Origin: Lachnospiraceae bacterium
Lineage (GTDB): Bacteria; Bacillota_A; Clostridia; Lachnospirales; Lachnospiraceae
DNA length: 5,695 bases
NCBI GenBank assembly: GCA_017540915.1
Contig: JAFYAD010000075.1
Coordinates: 1 to 5,695 of the forward strand
Direction of reading: 5' to 3'
Shown: in pieces, positions 1 through 5,695 of the stretch
How the letters are laid out: each line of letters begins with the position of its first letter
Position numbering within the stretch: the first letter of the stretch is position 1
Notes under the pieces: model-generated
Told to the model about the DNA's origin: nothing
The model's input: only the letters and a program-made list of their open reading frames with translations
The model's database searches: none
Translations under genes and position numbers: made by a program

Positions 1-107
1 CTCAGTCAGCTTCGCTGACAGCTCCCCCCTAAGGGGGAGCCTTTAAAACTCTCGATTTCCCTTTTAAGGCTCTCCCTCTGGGGGAGCTGTCCGCGAAGCG
101 GACTGAG
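1..107. repeat. Palindromic (MITE/REP-like) inverted-repeat element downstream of manA
   Basis: Bases 1-28 and 80-107 are inverted copies of each other, matching at 26 of 28 positions, and the inner flanks (38-48 and 62-71) continue the symmetry with one base of slippage. Each arm also folds on itself. Bases 5-19 form a 6-bp stem with loop TTC and 21-40 form an 8-bp stem GCTCCCCC/GGGGGAGC. In the other arm 69-87 form an 8-bp stem with one T-G pair, and 89-103 form a 6-bp stem with loop GAA. There is no coding sequence. The layout resembles short non-coding palindromic repeats that I recall being scattered in many copies in clostridial gut genomes (CTCAGTC...GCTCCCCC type); that identity is from memory. 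The element starts 12 bases after the manA stop codon, so the transcript would run straight into its GC-rich hairpins and may end there, although no long T-tract follows. The left edge coincides with the window edge, so it may extend further and no target-site duplication can be assessed. Confidence 0.8.
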
Positions 108-119
108 GGGGTATTACTA

Positions 120-1052
120 TCATATAGACGATACTATCATCTCAAACTGTCCCTCAAATTTCAGTGAAGACACTCCTGCGGGCACTATCATATGATCTCC
201 CTTTTTTACCTGTTCTCCGTTTATACTGCCCTCTCCCTCTATCACTGTGACATTAAGGAAAGGCTTAGTGTTGTTCATTGTAAAACTTCCATCCACAGCG
301 ATCTTTGAAACAGTATAATACTTGCAACTGTACATCACATTGACCTGATTTGCGGGAAGCACCGACATATCCTTTACGGAATCCTCAGGGCTCTTGGCGG
401 GCACTGTTATAACATCTATGCTCTGGCTCACATGGAGCTGTCTGGGTTTTCCGTTCTGCAGCCTGTCATAGTCATAGACTCTGTAGGTTATATCAGAATT
501 CTGCTGTGTCTCCAGGATCAGTGTCCCGCCTTTTATGGCATGAACGGTTCCCGGATCGATCTGTATAAAATCGCCTTTTTTGATAGGGATCTCACGGATG
601 AAATCATTCCATCTGCCCTTCTCTATCATATCTTTCAATTCTTCTTTTGTCTTTGCGTTATGGCCCACCACTATGGTGCCGCCCTCATCGCAATCCAGGA
701 TATACCAGCATTCAGTCTTTCCGAGAGATCCGTTCTCATGGATCTTTGCGTACTCGTCATCCGGATGCACCTGGATCGAGAGATCATCCTTTGCATCGAT
801 TATCTTGATGAGCAGGGGAAATCTGTCAAAGCTCACATTTCCAAACAGTTCGGGATGTGTCACCCAAAGCTCCGACAACTTTACTCCGTCGTATTCGCCG
901 CCTTTTATAACCCCCTCTCCGTTGGGGTGTGCGGATATTCCCCAGCACTCGCCGATATCCGAGCCTTCTATGTCATATCCAAAATCTTTTGATAATCTGT
1001 CTCCGCCCCAGATGTTGTGGGTGAAGACAGGTTGTATTTTCAGTAGTTCCAT
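120..1052 (-). CDS. manA: Class I mannose-6-phosphate isomerase (phosphomannose isomerase)
   Basis: Interconverts mannose-6-phosphate and fructose-6-phosphate in the cytoplasm, bringing mannose from the pathway into glycolysis. The 310-residue length fits the short Bacillus-type ManA (about 315 residues). Zn-site residues of this cupin family are visible: Gln94 and His96 in LSIQVHPDD, Glu114 in GKTECWYI, and His171 in PGTVHAIKGG. The conserved TYRVYDYDR segment supplies Arg191, expected near the substrate. The N-terminal IWGGDRL and GECWGIS motifs are also typical. The ATG at 1052 is preceded by AGGAG (1062-1058) with a 5-base spacer, which supports this start. It is the last gene of the run, 107 bases after the esterase gene. 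A TATAAA (1078-1073) in that gap is a weak promoter candidate without a convincing -35 box, so it may be read from the operon, from its own promoter, or both. Nothing looks truncated. Confidence 0.96.
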   Translation of the reverse strand: MELLKIQPVFTHNIWGGDRLSKDFGYDIEGSDIGECWGISAHPNGEGVIKGGEYDGVKLSELWVTHPELFGNVSFDRFPLLIKIIDAKDDLSIQVHPDDEYAKIHENGSLGKTECWYILDCDEGGTIVVGHNAKTKEELKDMIEKGRWNDFIREIPIKKGDFIQIDPGTVHAIKGGTLILETQQNSDITYRVYDYDRLQNGKPRQLHVSQSIDVITVPAKSPEDSVKDMSVLPANQVNVMYSCKYYTVSKIAVDGSFTMNNTKPFLNVTVIEGEGSINGEQVKKGDHMIVPAGVSSLKFEGQFEMIVSSI

Positions 1053-1159
1053 GTTTTCTCCTATTGTTACGTTTTATAAATTGATTTGAGGGTCAAAAGG
1101 TGACTAACGGCACATATGCCCGCGAGCATCTCCACATTTGAGAAAATTAATTGAATGCC

Positions 1160-2293
1160 CTAACTTGCAATAACTGAAACAAGATAAAACGGCAATTTGT
1201 CATTCTCATGTGCCTCAATGATCTCAACCTCAACAATGTGTTTTTTTCGCTCACCGTGTTCCAAAACCGTGTCAAGGCACAGCTTGTCACCCCAGGTTTC
1301 ATCAAAATTGGCGTCCAGAATACGAGCGTTTTCGGCATCACCGTCGACAGTGATCTTAGCGACGGGCGCGGGTAAACTGATGGTGCGTCTGTACTGTACA
1401 CCTATGCAACTTCCTTCCACCTCAAAGCAGATCCTTGATCCCTTATCTTTGGCGGTCCAGCCCTTCATGAAGATATCCGTTATAACCTTCTGCTCTGACG
1501 CATCAGCAGTCCAGCCTGTATTATCTGATATTACCGCATTATCGTTTCTGAATCTCACACTGTCCTCATATGCATTCAATGTGAAAGCTTCCGGCTTTTC
1601 TTTTTCCGTGTATGACACTGCGCCTTCGGCATTATCATCACCGACACCTTTCAGTATCTGACCTAATCTGTGTGTTATGACAGAAGCCACAAGCTCATGA
1701 CCTGCGTCATTGGGATGAAGATCGTCAGGAGTTATAGCACGATTAGCCACTGATCCATTCAAAAGCATCGGATATATGGTCTCTCTCATTGTAACCGAAG
1801 GCAAGTCATAATGCCTTGCCACCGCACTGTGAACCCGCTCGGCATTGGAACCGTTGTCATAACAAACATTATGCACCAGCATCACTGCAGGCTTTACATC
1901 ACTGTAATAACACTTTCTCACCAGTCCCTCATATGTCTCCATATAATGGTCGTTTGAAGCATCATTAACGGAATACTCTATTATCATGAAATCCGGCTTA
2001 TATGCCAAAACATCACTGTCTGCCCTGGCGCAGCCGAACTGCGAATCCGTTGCGCCTATACCCGCATTCACATATGTGATCTTTGACTTCGGGAAAGTCT
2101 CACACCACCATTTATAAACGCGGTACGCATAGCACAGTTCCGGTGTGCTGGATAAAGAACCCTGGGTTATGGATCCCCCCAGAAAAGCCACCGTTATGTC
2201 TTCCCCGGCCAGCGCACGCTTCATAACATCTTTGATACGCACAGAATTACCCATATTGGAAATCGCCCTGCTGTAATCCAAATTACAAATCAC
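1160..2293 (-). CDS. SGNH-family acetyl esterase, CE17-like (acetyl-mannan esterase)
   Basis: Predicted to remove acetyl groups from imported manno-oligosaccharides in the cytoplasm. The four SGNH blocks are all present: Ser41 in FLGGSITQG, Gly78/Gly80 in VNAGIGATDS, Asn110 in IEYSVND, and Asp190-x-x-His193 in PDDLHPNDAGH. A catalytic domain of about 215 residues is followed by a short linker and a beta-rich C-terminal domain (about 235-377). This matches the SGNH plus CBM35-like layout of the Roseburia intestinalis CE17 enzyme, which acts on the axial 2-O-acetyl. From memory, that enzyme's triad is numbered Ser41, Asp190, His193, identical to the numbering here; this supports both the family call and the GTG start. 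The start has GGGGAGG (2307-2301) eight bases upstream. No signal peptide or membrane segment is seen. It follows the CE2-like gene by 18 bases, so the two are almost certainly cotranscribed. The CE17 assignment and position specificity are inferred; membership of the SGNH superfamily is clear. Confidence 0.85.
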   Translation of the reverse strand: MICNLDYSRAISNMGNSVRIKDVMKRALAGEDITVAFLGGSITQGSLSSTPELCYAYRVYKWWCETFPKSKITYVNAGIGATDSQFGCARADSDVLAYKPDFMIIEYSVNDASNDHYMETYEGLVRKCYYSDVKPAVMLVHNVCYDNGSNAERVHSAVARHYDLPSVTMRETIYPMLLNGSVANRAITPDDLHPNDAGHELVASVITHRLGQILKGVGDDNAEGAVSYTEKEKPEAFTLNAYEDSVRFRNDNAVISDNTGWTADASEQKVITDIFMKGWTAKDKGSRICFEVEGSCIGVQYRRTISLPAPVAKITVDGDAENARILDANFDETWGDKLCLDTVLEHGERKKHIVEVEIIEAHENDKLPFYLVSVIAS

Positions 2294-2300
2294 CTTTCAT

Positions 2301-2307
2301 TCCTCCC
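2301..2307 (-). promoter_or_regulatory. Ribosome binding site setting a GTG start for the CE17-like gene
   Basis: On the minus strand GGGGAGG lies 8 bases before the GTG at 2293-2291. The nearer ATG at 2300-2298 is only 1 base after the GGAGG and opens a five-codon frame (MKGDL, stop at 2285-2283) that is out of frame with the esterase. The GTG is therefore the better start. The site sits within the 18-base gap after the CE2-like stop codon. Confidence 0.7.
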
Positions 2308-2311
2308 CTTT

Positions 2312-3460
2312 TTACAATACAGACCTCTTTATAAACTCTGTCAGCTCCCTTGCCATCTCCTCATGCTCCGCTATTCTGGGATGTCCCGGAGTAGCTGCAC
2401 CGTTTCTGGTAAACATGAAGTGATGAACCCGCTCGCTTCCTATGGAATCACAAACCTCGCCTATAGCCTTATCCCAAGCCGGATCGTGCATCAGAACCGT
2501 CGTGATCAGGACAAAAGAACAGTTTTCATATTTATACATGAGTGTTTCGACAAATCCCTTGTAAGCCCTTCTCCACTCGACTGCCTTCTGCCCGTCATAG
2601 TCCTCAGCCATGATATTACCGGGATTGGCGTCATTCTGTCCGATGGCTATGACACAGATATCGGGAATATATTTTGAAAAATCCCAATCCGTGACAGGAA
2701 GTTTGATCCCCGGATTGTACTGGGTCTTGTCGTAACATGACAGCACACCCAACATAGTATCCAATTCCGGTCCGTTAAAATATCCGGTCTTATCAAAAAG
2801 CGCAATGCCGCCCTGACTTGTGAGATGTACCTCGGCATCGAGATTTCTGGCCGTAAGCCAGCCATATGCATTCCAGCTGTTCGAATACATGCCCTCATGT
2901 CCCTCGGGATCGCTCTGTCCCGTGCGTTCAACCATCTCGGAAACCTCTCCGCAGGATACGCTGTCACCGAAGACTTCCATCTTGAGCTTTGGTCTTGCCG
3001 GCGGATCCGACAGCTCGACCTCACCTTCTATCTCCAATCCCAAAAATCCAACAGCATGGGCAGCATCCATTCTCTTGAATATTAAAAGGTCATGATGATC
3101 ATCTGTCTGTTTTTTCAAGAGAGAATCCATTACACTATCCCTGTCTGCCTGCTCTTCCACTGTAAACGCCGTCTCTCCGCAGGCTCTCAAACTGCCGTCT
3201 TTGCCTTTATCGGCTATAACATATGTTTTTTCTTCGGAGGTGTCGGACAGAATGATCTTTTTCTGAACTCCGTCCAGTATTACACCAAGGGAATCCTTGT
3301 AACAGTTTCTGTAATTTTTCACTGTGACAGATACTTTGCTGCCACCCTTAAACCTGAGCCTGATGAAGCTTCCCGCGTACACCAGTACAGGTTCCGACTC
3401 GTTTTCATGGTCGATCCTTCCGGAATAAACCAGATGCGGATCATTAGGTTTTATTATCAT
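2312..3460 (-). CDS. Carbohydrate esterase family 2-like acetyl esterase
   Basis: Predicted to deacetylate manno-oligosaccharides inside the cell; characterised mannan-locus CE2 enzymes act on equatorial and primary acetyls (3-O, 4-O, 6-O). The 382-residue protein has the CE2 order: an N-terminal beta-sandwich (about 1-150, with LVYAGSFIRLRFKG and DLLIFKRMDAAH) followed by an SGNH domain (about 158-382). The catalytic motifs are Ser167 in EVFGDSVSCG, Gly218 in TSQGGIAL, Asn276 in IAIGQND, and His360 in ATPGHPRIAEH. There is no Asp at two or three residues before His360, so it may work as a Ser-His dyad or borrow a backbone carbonyl, as reported for some CE2 members. The ATG at 3460 is chosen because AGGAG lies 5 bases upstream. 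A longer in-frame TTG start at 3511 would place the first codons inside a terminator-like hairpin. There is no signal peptide. It is 18 bases ahead of the CE17-like gene, and the pair would cover complementary acetyl positions. The CE2 family call is firm; the substrate is inferred from the neighbours. Confidence 0.87.
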   Translation of the reverse strand: MIIKPNDPHLVYSGRIDHENESEPVLVYAGSFIRLRFKGGSKVSVTVKNYRNCYKDSLGVILDGVQKKIILSDTSEEKTYVIADKGKDGSLRACGETAFTVEEQADRDSVMDSLLKKQTDDHHDLLIFKRMDAAHAVGFLGLEIEGEVELSDPPARPKLKMEVFGDSVSCGEVSEMVERTGQSDPEGHEGMYSNSWNAYGWLTARNLDAEVHLTSQGGIALFDKTGYFNGPELDTMLGVLSCYDKTQYNPGIKLPVTDWDFSKYIPDICVIAIGQNDANPGNIMAEDYDGQKAVEWRRAYKGFVETLMYKYENCSFVLITTVLMHDPAWDKAIGEVCDSIGSERVHHFMFTRNGAATPGHPRIAEHEEMARELTEFIKRSVL

Positions 3461-3465
3461 TTTTT

Positions 3466-3470
3466 CTCCT
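3466..3470 (-). promoter_or_regulatory. Ribosome binding site deciding the CE2-like start
   Basis: AGGAG on the minus strand within AAAAAAGGAGAAAAAATG, with a 5-base spacer to the ATG at 3460-3458. It favours this start over the in-frame TTG at 3511-3509, whose upstream GAGGAG is part of a hairpin stem and only 3 bases away. Confidence 0.8.
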
Positions 3471-3479
3471 TTTTTGTAC

Positions 3480-3528
3480 AAAAATGGCAGGGCAGCAACT
3501 GTCAGGTCCAACAGCTCCTCACCCTGCC
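3480..3528 (-). terminator. Terminator or attenuator-like hairpin between the GH130 and CE2-like genes
   Basis: On the minus strand GGCAGGG (3528-3522) pairs perfectly with CCCTGCC (3492-3486). The stem continues imperfectly inward, ending in an AGCTGT/ACAGTT-type pairing around an 8-base loop. It is followed at once by ATTTTTG (3485-3479). This is the shape of a Rho-independent terminator. It lies 44 bases after the GH130 stop and 19 bases before the CE2-like start. It could end or reduce transcription from the fusion gene, making esterase levels lower than those of the phosphorylase, or act as a leader attenuator. The T-tract is short (five T), so readthrough is likely. Confidence 0.55.
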
Positions 3529-3562
3529 GTTAACATTTCTTGTCCTTATTGTCAAAAAAACG

Positions 3563-3571
3563 CTTATAACA
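3563..3571 (-). promoter_or_regulatory. Possible extended -10 element upstream of the esterase genes
   Basis: TGTTATAAG on the minus strand matches the extended -10 pattern TG-N-TATAAT in all but the last base and begins just after the GH130 stop codon. No good -35 box lies 17 bases upstream (TGAGGG there). If used, transcription would begin near 3556 and cross the hairpin at 3528-3480 before the CE2-like gene. This is a weak call, since AT-rich gaps often produce such matches. Confidence 0.22.
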
Positions 3572-5695
3572 TCAGTCCGGCTGTGCCCTCAGAAGTTTGA
3601 GATTTTTGCTTATAAGGTCACATCTCTGCTGAACGCATAATACCGAACGTCCCGGATCCCGCGGTGTCTCAAACACATAATCCAAAAGCTTATCGATAGT
3701 GGTCGTGGCTACATGAACCCTTGTATCGGATGATGCGTAGTAGATGAATACTTCATCCTCATCATTGACAATGCAGCCGTTTGTGAAGGTGACATTGGAA
3801 ACATCACCCACACGCTCATCCCCTCTGGGTCCTATCAAAAGTCCCGAAGGCTCTGCGATAACACGTGAAGGATCATCTAACGCCGTAGCAAAAGCATAGA
3901 TAACATACCTGAGACCTGCAGCGGTATTTCTGACACCGTGGGCGATATGTATCCACCCCCTCGGAGTTCTGATGGGTGTAGCGCCCGCTCCGTTCTTGGC
4001 CTCGGTGATGGTATGATATTTTCTCAGTGAAGTCATCTTCTCTTCATCTATCACCGCATGCTCAATATCATCACAAAGCCCGAATCCAATGCCTCCGCCG
4101 GATCCCGTCTCTATGAAATCATCCATCGGTCTGGTGTAGAAAGCATACTTGCCGTTCACAAACTCCGGATGCAGTACCACATTTCTCTGCTGCGGAGAAT
4201 TTAAGGTCTTCAGATTGTCAAGTCGCTCCCAGGTCTTTAAATCCTTGGTACGCACAATACCTGCAGCAGCAACCGCAGCGGAAAGATCATTGGTTGATCT
4301 GTCCTTGCTCTCCGAACAGAACACACCGTAGATATATCCGTCCTCATGCTGTGTGAGACGCATATCGTATACATTGGTCTCATCCGGATAAAGATCATCC
4401 AGCAGTATGGGGTAATCCCAGAATCTGAAATTGTCTATACCGTTATCACTCTCAGCCACTCCGAAGAAAGACTTTCTGTCATTACCCTCTATACGGGCAA
4501 CCAGATAATATCTGTTATTGAGATAGATGGCTCCGGAATTCATCACGGCATTTATGCCAAGTCTCTCCATGAAATACGGATTTGTAACTTCATTGACATC
4601 ATACTGCCAGAATATAGGCACATGTTTTCTCGTAAGTACAGGATGAACGTACCTGTCGTAAATACCGTTGTAGAAAGACGACTTCTCGTTCTTGCGCTGT
4701 ATGTAGAGTTCCTGCTCTCCCAGCATTCTGATGTATTTGGGATGAATTCTCGGCTTTTCGGCAAGTGCCTCCCAGTCGGGCTCTTCCTCCTGTTTTTCCT
4801 CTTTATCAGCGGTTGCGGTCTCTGCTGCCGCCTCATCCATAACGGTCTCTTCAGTAACAGACTCTTCTGCCTGTATCTCTGCCGGTGTCTCTTCCGACGC
4901 CACCTCTGAAACAGACTCATCCGATACAGATTCTTCTGTTACAGGCTCCTTTGATACCGGCTCTTCTGATACAGTTTCCTCTGATACCGACTTTTCTGAG
5001 ACAGTTTCCTCTGATACCGGCTCCTCTGATACAGATTCCTCTGAAGCCGTCTCTTCTGAAGAAGTCTCCTCTGTTGCAGGCTCCTCCGAAGTTTCCTCAA
5101 CAGGCACCTCCCCTGAAACATGGGGTTCTTCCTCTGCCGGCTCTGCCAAAACCTCTTCCGGAGCGGGCTCTGCTTCCGTTACAGCCTCAACTTCTGATGC
5201 TTCCGCCTCAACAGGTGCCGCCTCTGTAACAGCCTCCTCCTCTGAAACGACCTCATCCTCCGCCGGTTTCTTTTCATCATTAAGAAGGTACTTATCATCC
5301 TGTTCCATCACAGAAACGCGCCGTATTACCTCTATACACATACGGCCGTTGTGATAAGGACATTTCCACTCCTCTATAATGGGCTTGTCCTCTGCGGGTT
5401 TGCCCTCTTTATCAACTTTCCAGTACCACTCGGATCCCTCGCGCTTGTCATGAACATATTCTTTTATGAAATCCCACTCAGCCAGCGCAGCATTGAAATA
5501 ATCCTTGCGAAAAGCCTGCTTCTGGTATGCGTTCAGGAAACCGACCACCGTCTCTGCCTGAACCCACCAGATCCTGTCCTCATTGACCACTCCTTTTTCA
5601 CATTCATTAGCCATGGAATGTCCGTCAAAGGCCAGCTTGAAAACATTGGCTGTAAGATTTCTGGTGATGGCGCTCATCTTCATGGTGTATATCTC
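3572..5695 (-). CDS. Cellobiose 2-epimerase / GH130_1 mannosylglucose phosphorylase fusion (5' end outside window)
   Basis: Predicted bifunctional cytoplasmic enzyme. The epimerase converts beta-1,4-mannobiose to mannosyl-glucose, and the phosphorylase then yields mannose-1-phosphate and glucose. The frame stays open to base 5695, so the Met at 5683 is not the true start; positions below count from it. Residues 1 to about 125 match the C-terminal third of cellobiose 2-epimerase: DRIWWVQAE (37-45), AYQ, the EYVHDKREG segment, and [15 protein letters not shown], with His111 equivalent to the catalytic C-terminal His. Roughly 270 epimerase residues must lie beyond the edge. Residues 126 to about 303 form an acidic, low-complexity linker without Phe, Trp or Tyr after Tyr132, including a five-residue tandem repeat (199-258). 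Residues 305-703 are a full-length GH130_1 domain: [37 protein letters not shown], and [11 protein letters not shown] with the expected general-acid Asp440. No internal ribosome site is visible before the GH130 part, so separate translation is unlikely. The individual domain calls are strong. That both domains are active, and on mannobiose, is inferred from the mannan context. Confidence 0.9.
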   Translation of the reverse strand, partial: EIYTMKMSAITRNLTANVFKLAFDGHSMANECEKGVVNEDRIWWVQAETVVGFLNAYQKQAFRKDYFNAALAEWDFIKEYVHDKREGSEWYWKVDKEGKPAEDKPIIEEWKCPYHNGRMCIEVIRRVSVMEQDDKYLLNDEKKPAEDEVVSEEEAVTEAAPVEAEASEVEAVTEAEPAPEEVLAEPAEEEPHVSGEVPVEETSEEPATEETSSEETASEESVSEEPVSEETVSEKSVSEETVSEEPVSKEPVTEESVSDESVSEVASEETPAEIQAEESVTEETVMDEAAAETATADKEEKQEEEPDWEALAEKPRIHPKYIRMLGEQELYIQRKNEKSSFYNGIYDRYVHPVLTRKHVPIFWQYDVNEVTNPYFMERLGINAVMNSGAIYLNNRYYLVARIEGNDRKSFFGVAESDNGIDNFRFWDYPILLDDLYPDETNVYDMRLTQHEDGYIYGVFCSESKDRSTNDLSAAVAAAGIVRTKDLKTWERLDNLKTLNSPQQRNVVLHPEFVNGKYAFYTRPMDDFIETGSGGGIGFGLCDDIEHAVIDEEKMTSLRKYHTITEAKNGAGATPIRTPRGWIHIAHGVRNTAAGLRYVIYAFATALDDPSRVIAEPSGLLIGPRGDERVGDVSNVTFTNGCIVNDEDEVFIYYASSDTRVHVATTTIDKLLDYVFETPRDPGRSVLCVQQRCDLISKNLKLLRAQPD
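4910..5089 (-). repeat. 15-bp tandem repeat coding for the pentapeptide (S/T)EE(P/S/T)V in the fusion linker
   Basis: Twelve consecutive 15-base units encode residues 199-258 in perfect five-residue register: [60 protein letters not shown]. Looser copies occur on both sides (for example PVEET at 194-198 and TEETV at 277-281). The middle units are close at the DNA level too (repeated GTATCAGAGGA-type blocks), which suggests growth by slippage or unequal exchange. The peptide is strongly negative and probably disordered, acting as a spacer between the epimerase and phosphorylase. Confidence 0.88.

Noticed and set aside
1..107. CRISPR array or a classical insertion sequence
   Set aside because: There is one palindromic unit, no regular repeat-spacer pattern, and no transposase frame in or next to it.
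432..1089. Two overlapping plus-strand open frames opposite manA
   Set aside because: Both mirror a clearly conserved manA coding sequence and show no protein family features.
1064..1126. Twenty-codon ORF (starting MLAGICAVSH) in the gap before manA
   Set aside because: GGAG abuts the ATG with no spacer, and nothing indicates coding; the length is expected by chance.
2283..2300. Five-codon ORF (MKGDL) overlapping the GTG start of the CE17-like gene
   Set aside because: Its ATG is only one base from the Shine-Dalgarno core, so efficient initiation is unlikely; a leader-peptide role cannot be supported.
3461..3511. Longer CE2-like start at a TTG (3511), adding 17 residues
   Set aside because: The extension lies in the hairpin region, uses a rarer start codon with a poor spacer, and the ATG at 3460 has an ideal AGGAG site.
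3527..3555. TTGACA at 3555-3550 as a -35 box for the esterase genes
   Set aside because: At 16-18 bases downstream there is only TTAACG/TAACGG, a poor -10; the match arises in an AT-rich run.
3556..3571. Catabolite repression (cre) operator around ATAAGCGTTTTTTT
   Set aside because: Only the central CG and part of one half fit; the required outer TG and CA are missing.
4346..4909. Plus-strand open frame of 187 codons
   Set aside because: Antisense to the well-supported GH130 domain and linker; no recognisable motif and no convincing ribosome site.
4885..5229. Plus-strand open frame of 114 codons rich in Pro, Leu and Ile
   Set aside because: It is the antisense shadow of the acidic repeat linker; its low complexity follows from the 15-base repeat and it has no ribosome site or family features.

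Overview
The window reads as a piece of an intracellular beta-mannan utilisation operon from a Gram-positive gut or rumen anaerobe, most likely a Lachnospiraceae (Roseburia/Butyrivibrio-like) bacterium. The reasons are the gene set, the strong AGGAG-type ribosome sites, the moderate GC content, and the resemblance of all four proteins to the clostridial mannan pathway. The taxonomic placement is an inference from remembered relatives, not from a search. All four genes lie on the minus strand and are transcribed from high to low coordinates.

In transcription order: (1) 5695-3572 is a gene cut by the window edge. It encodes the C-terminal part of a cellobiose 2-epimerase (AGE family), a ~175-residue acidic repeat linker, and a complete GH130 subfamily-1 mannosylglucose phosphorylase, all in one open frame. 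(2) A ~110-base gap holds a possible extended -10 element and a long hairpin followed by a T-tract. (3) 3460-2312 is a CE2-type acetyl esterase. (4) 2293-1160 is a CE17-type SGNH acetyl esterase, only 18 bases downstream. (5) After a 107-base gap comes a class I mannose-6-phosphate isomerase (manA, 1052-120). (6) Bases 1-107 are a palindromic repeat element that lies immediately after manA and may end transcription.

How the genes work together (established pathway, applied here by inference): acetylated manno-oligosaccharides are imported and stripped of acetyl groups by the two cytoplasmic esterases, which in the Roseburia system have complementary position specificities. The oligosaccharides are cut to mannobiose by enzymes not in this window. 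The epimerase turns mannobiose into mannosyl-glucose, and the GH130 domain phosphorolyses that to mannose-1-phosphate and glucose. A phosphomannomutase not seen here would give mannose-6-phosphate, which ManA converts to fructose-6-phosphate. None of the complete proteins has a signal peptide, which agrees with a cytoplasmic pathway.

The most unusual features are the fusion of two consecutive pathway enzymes through a tandem-repeat acidic linker, and the terminal palindromic element whose two arms differ by compensatory base changes.
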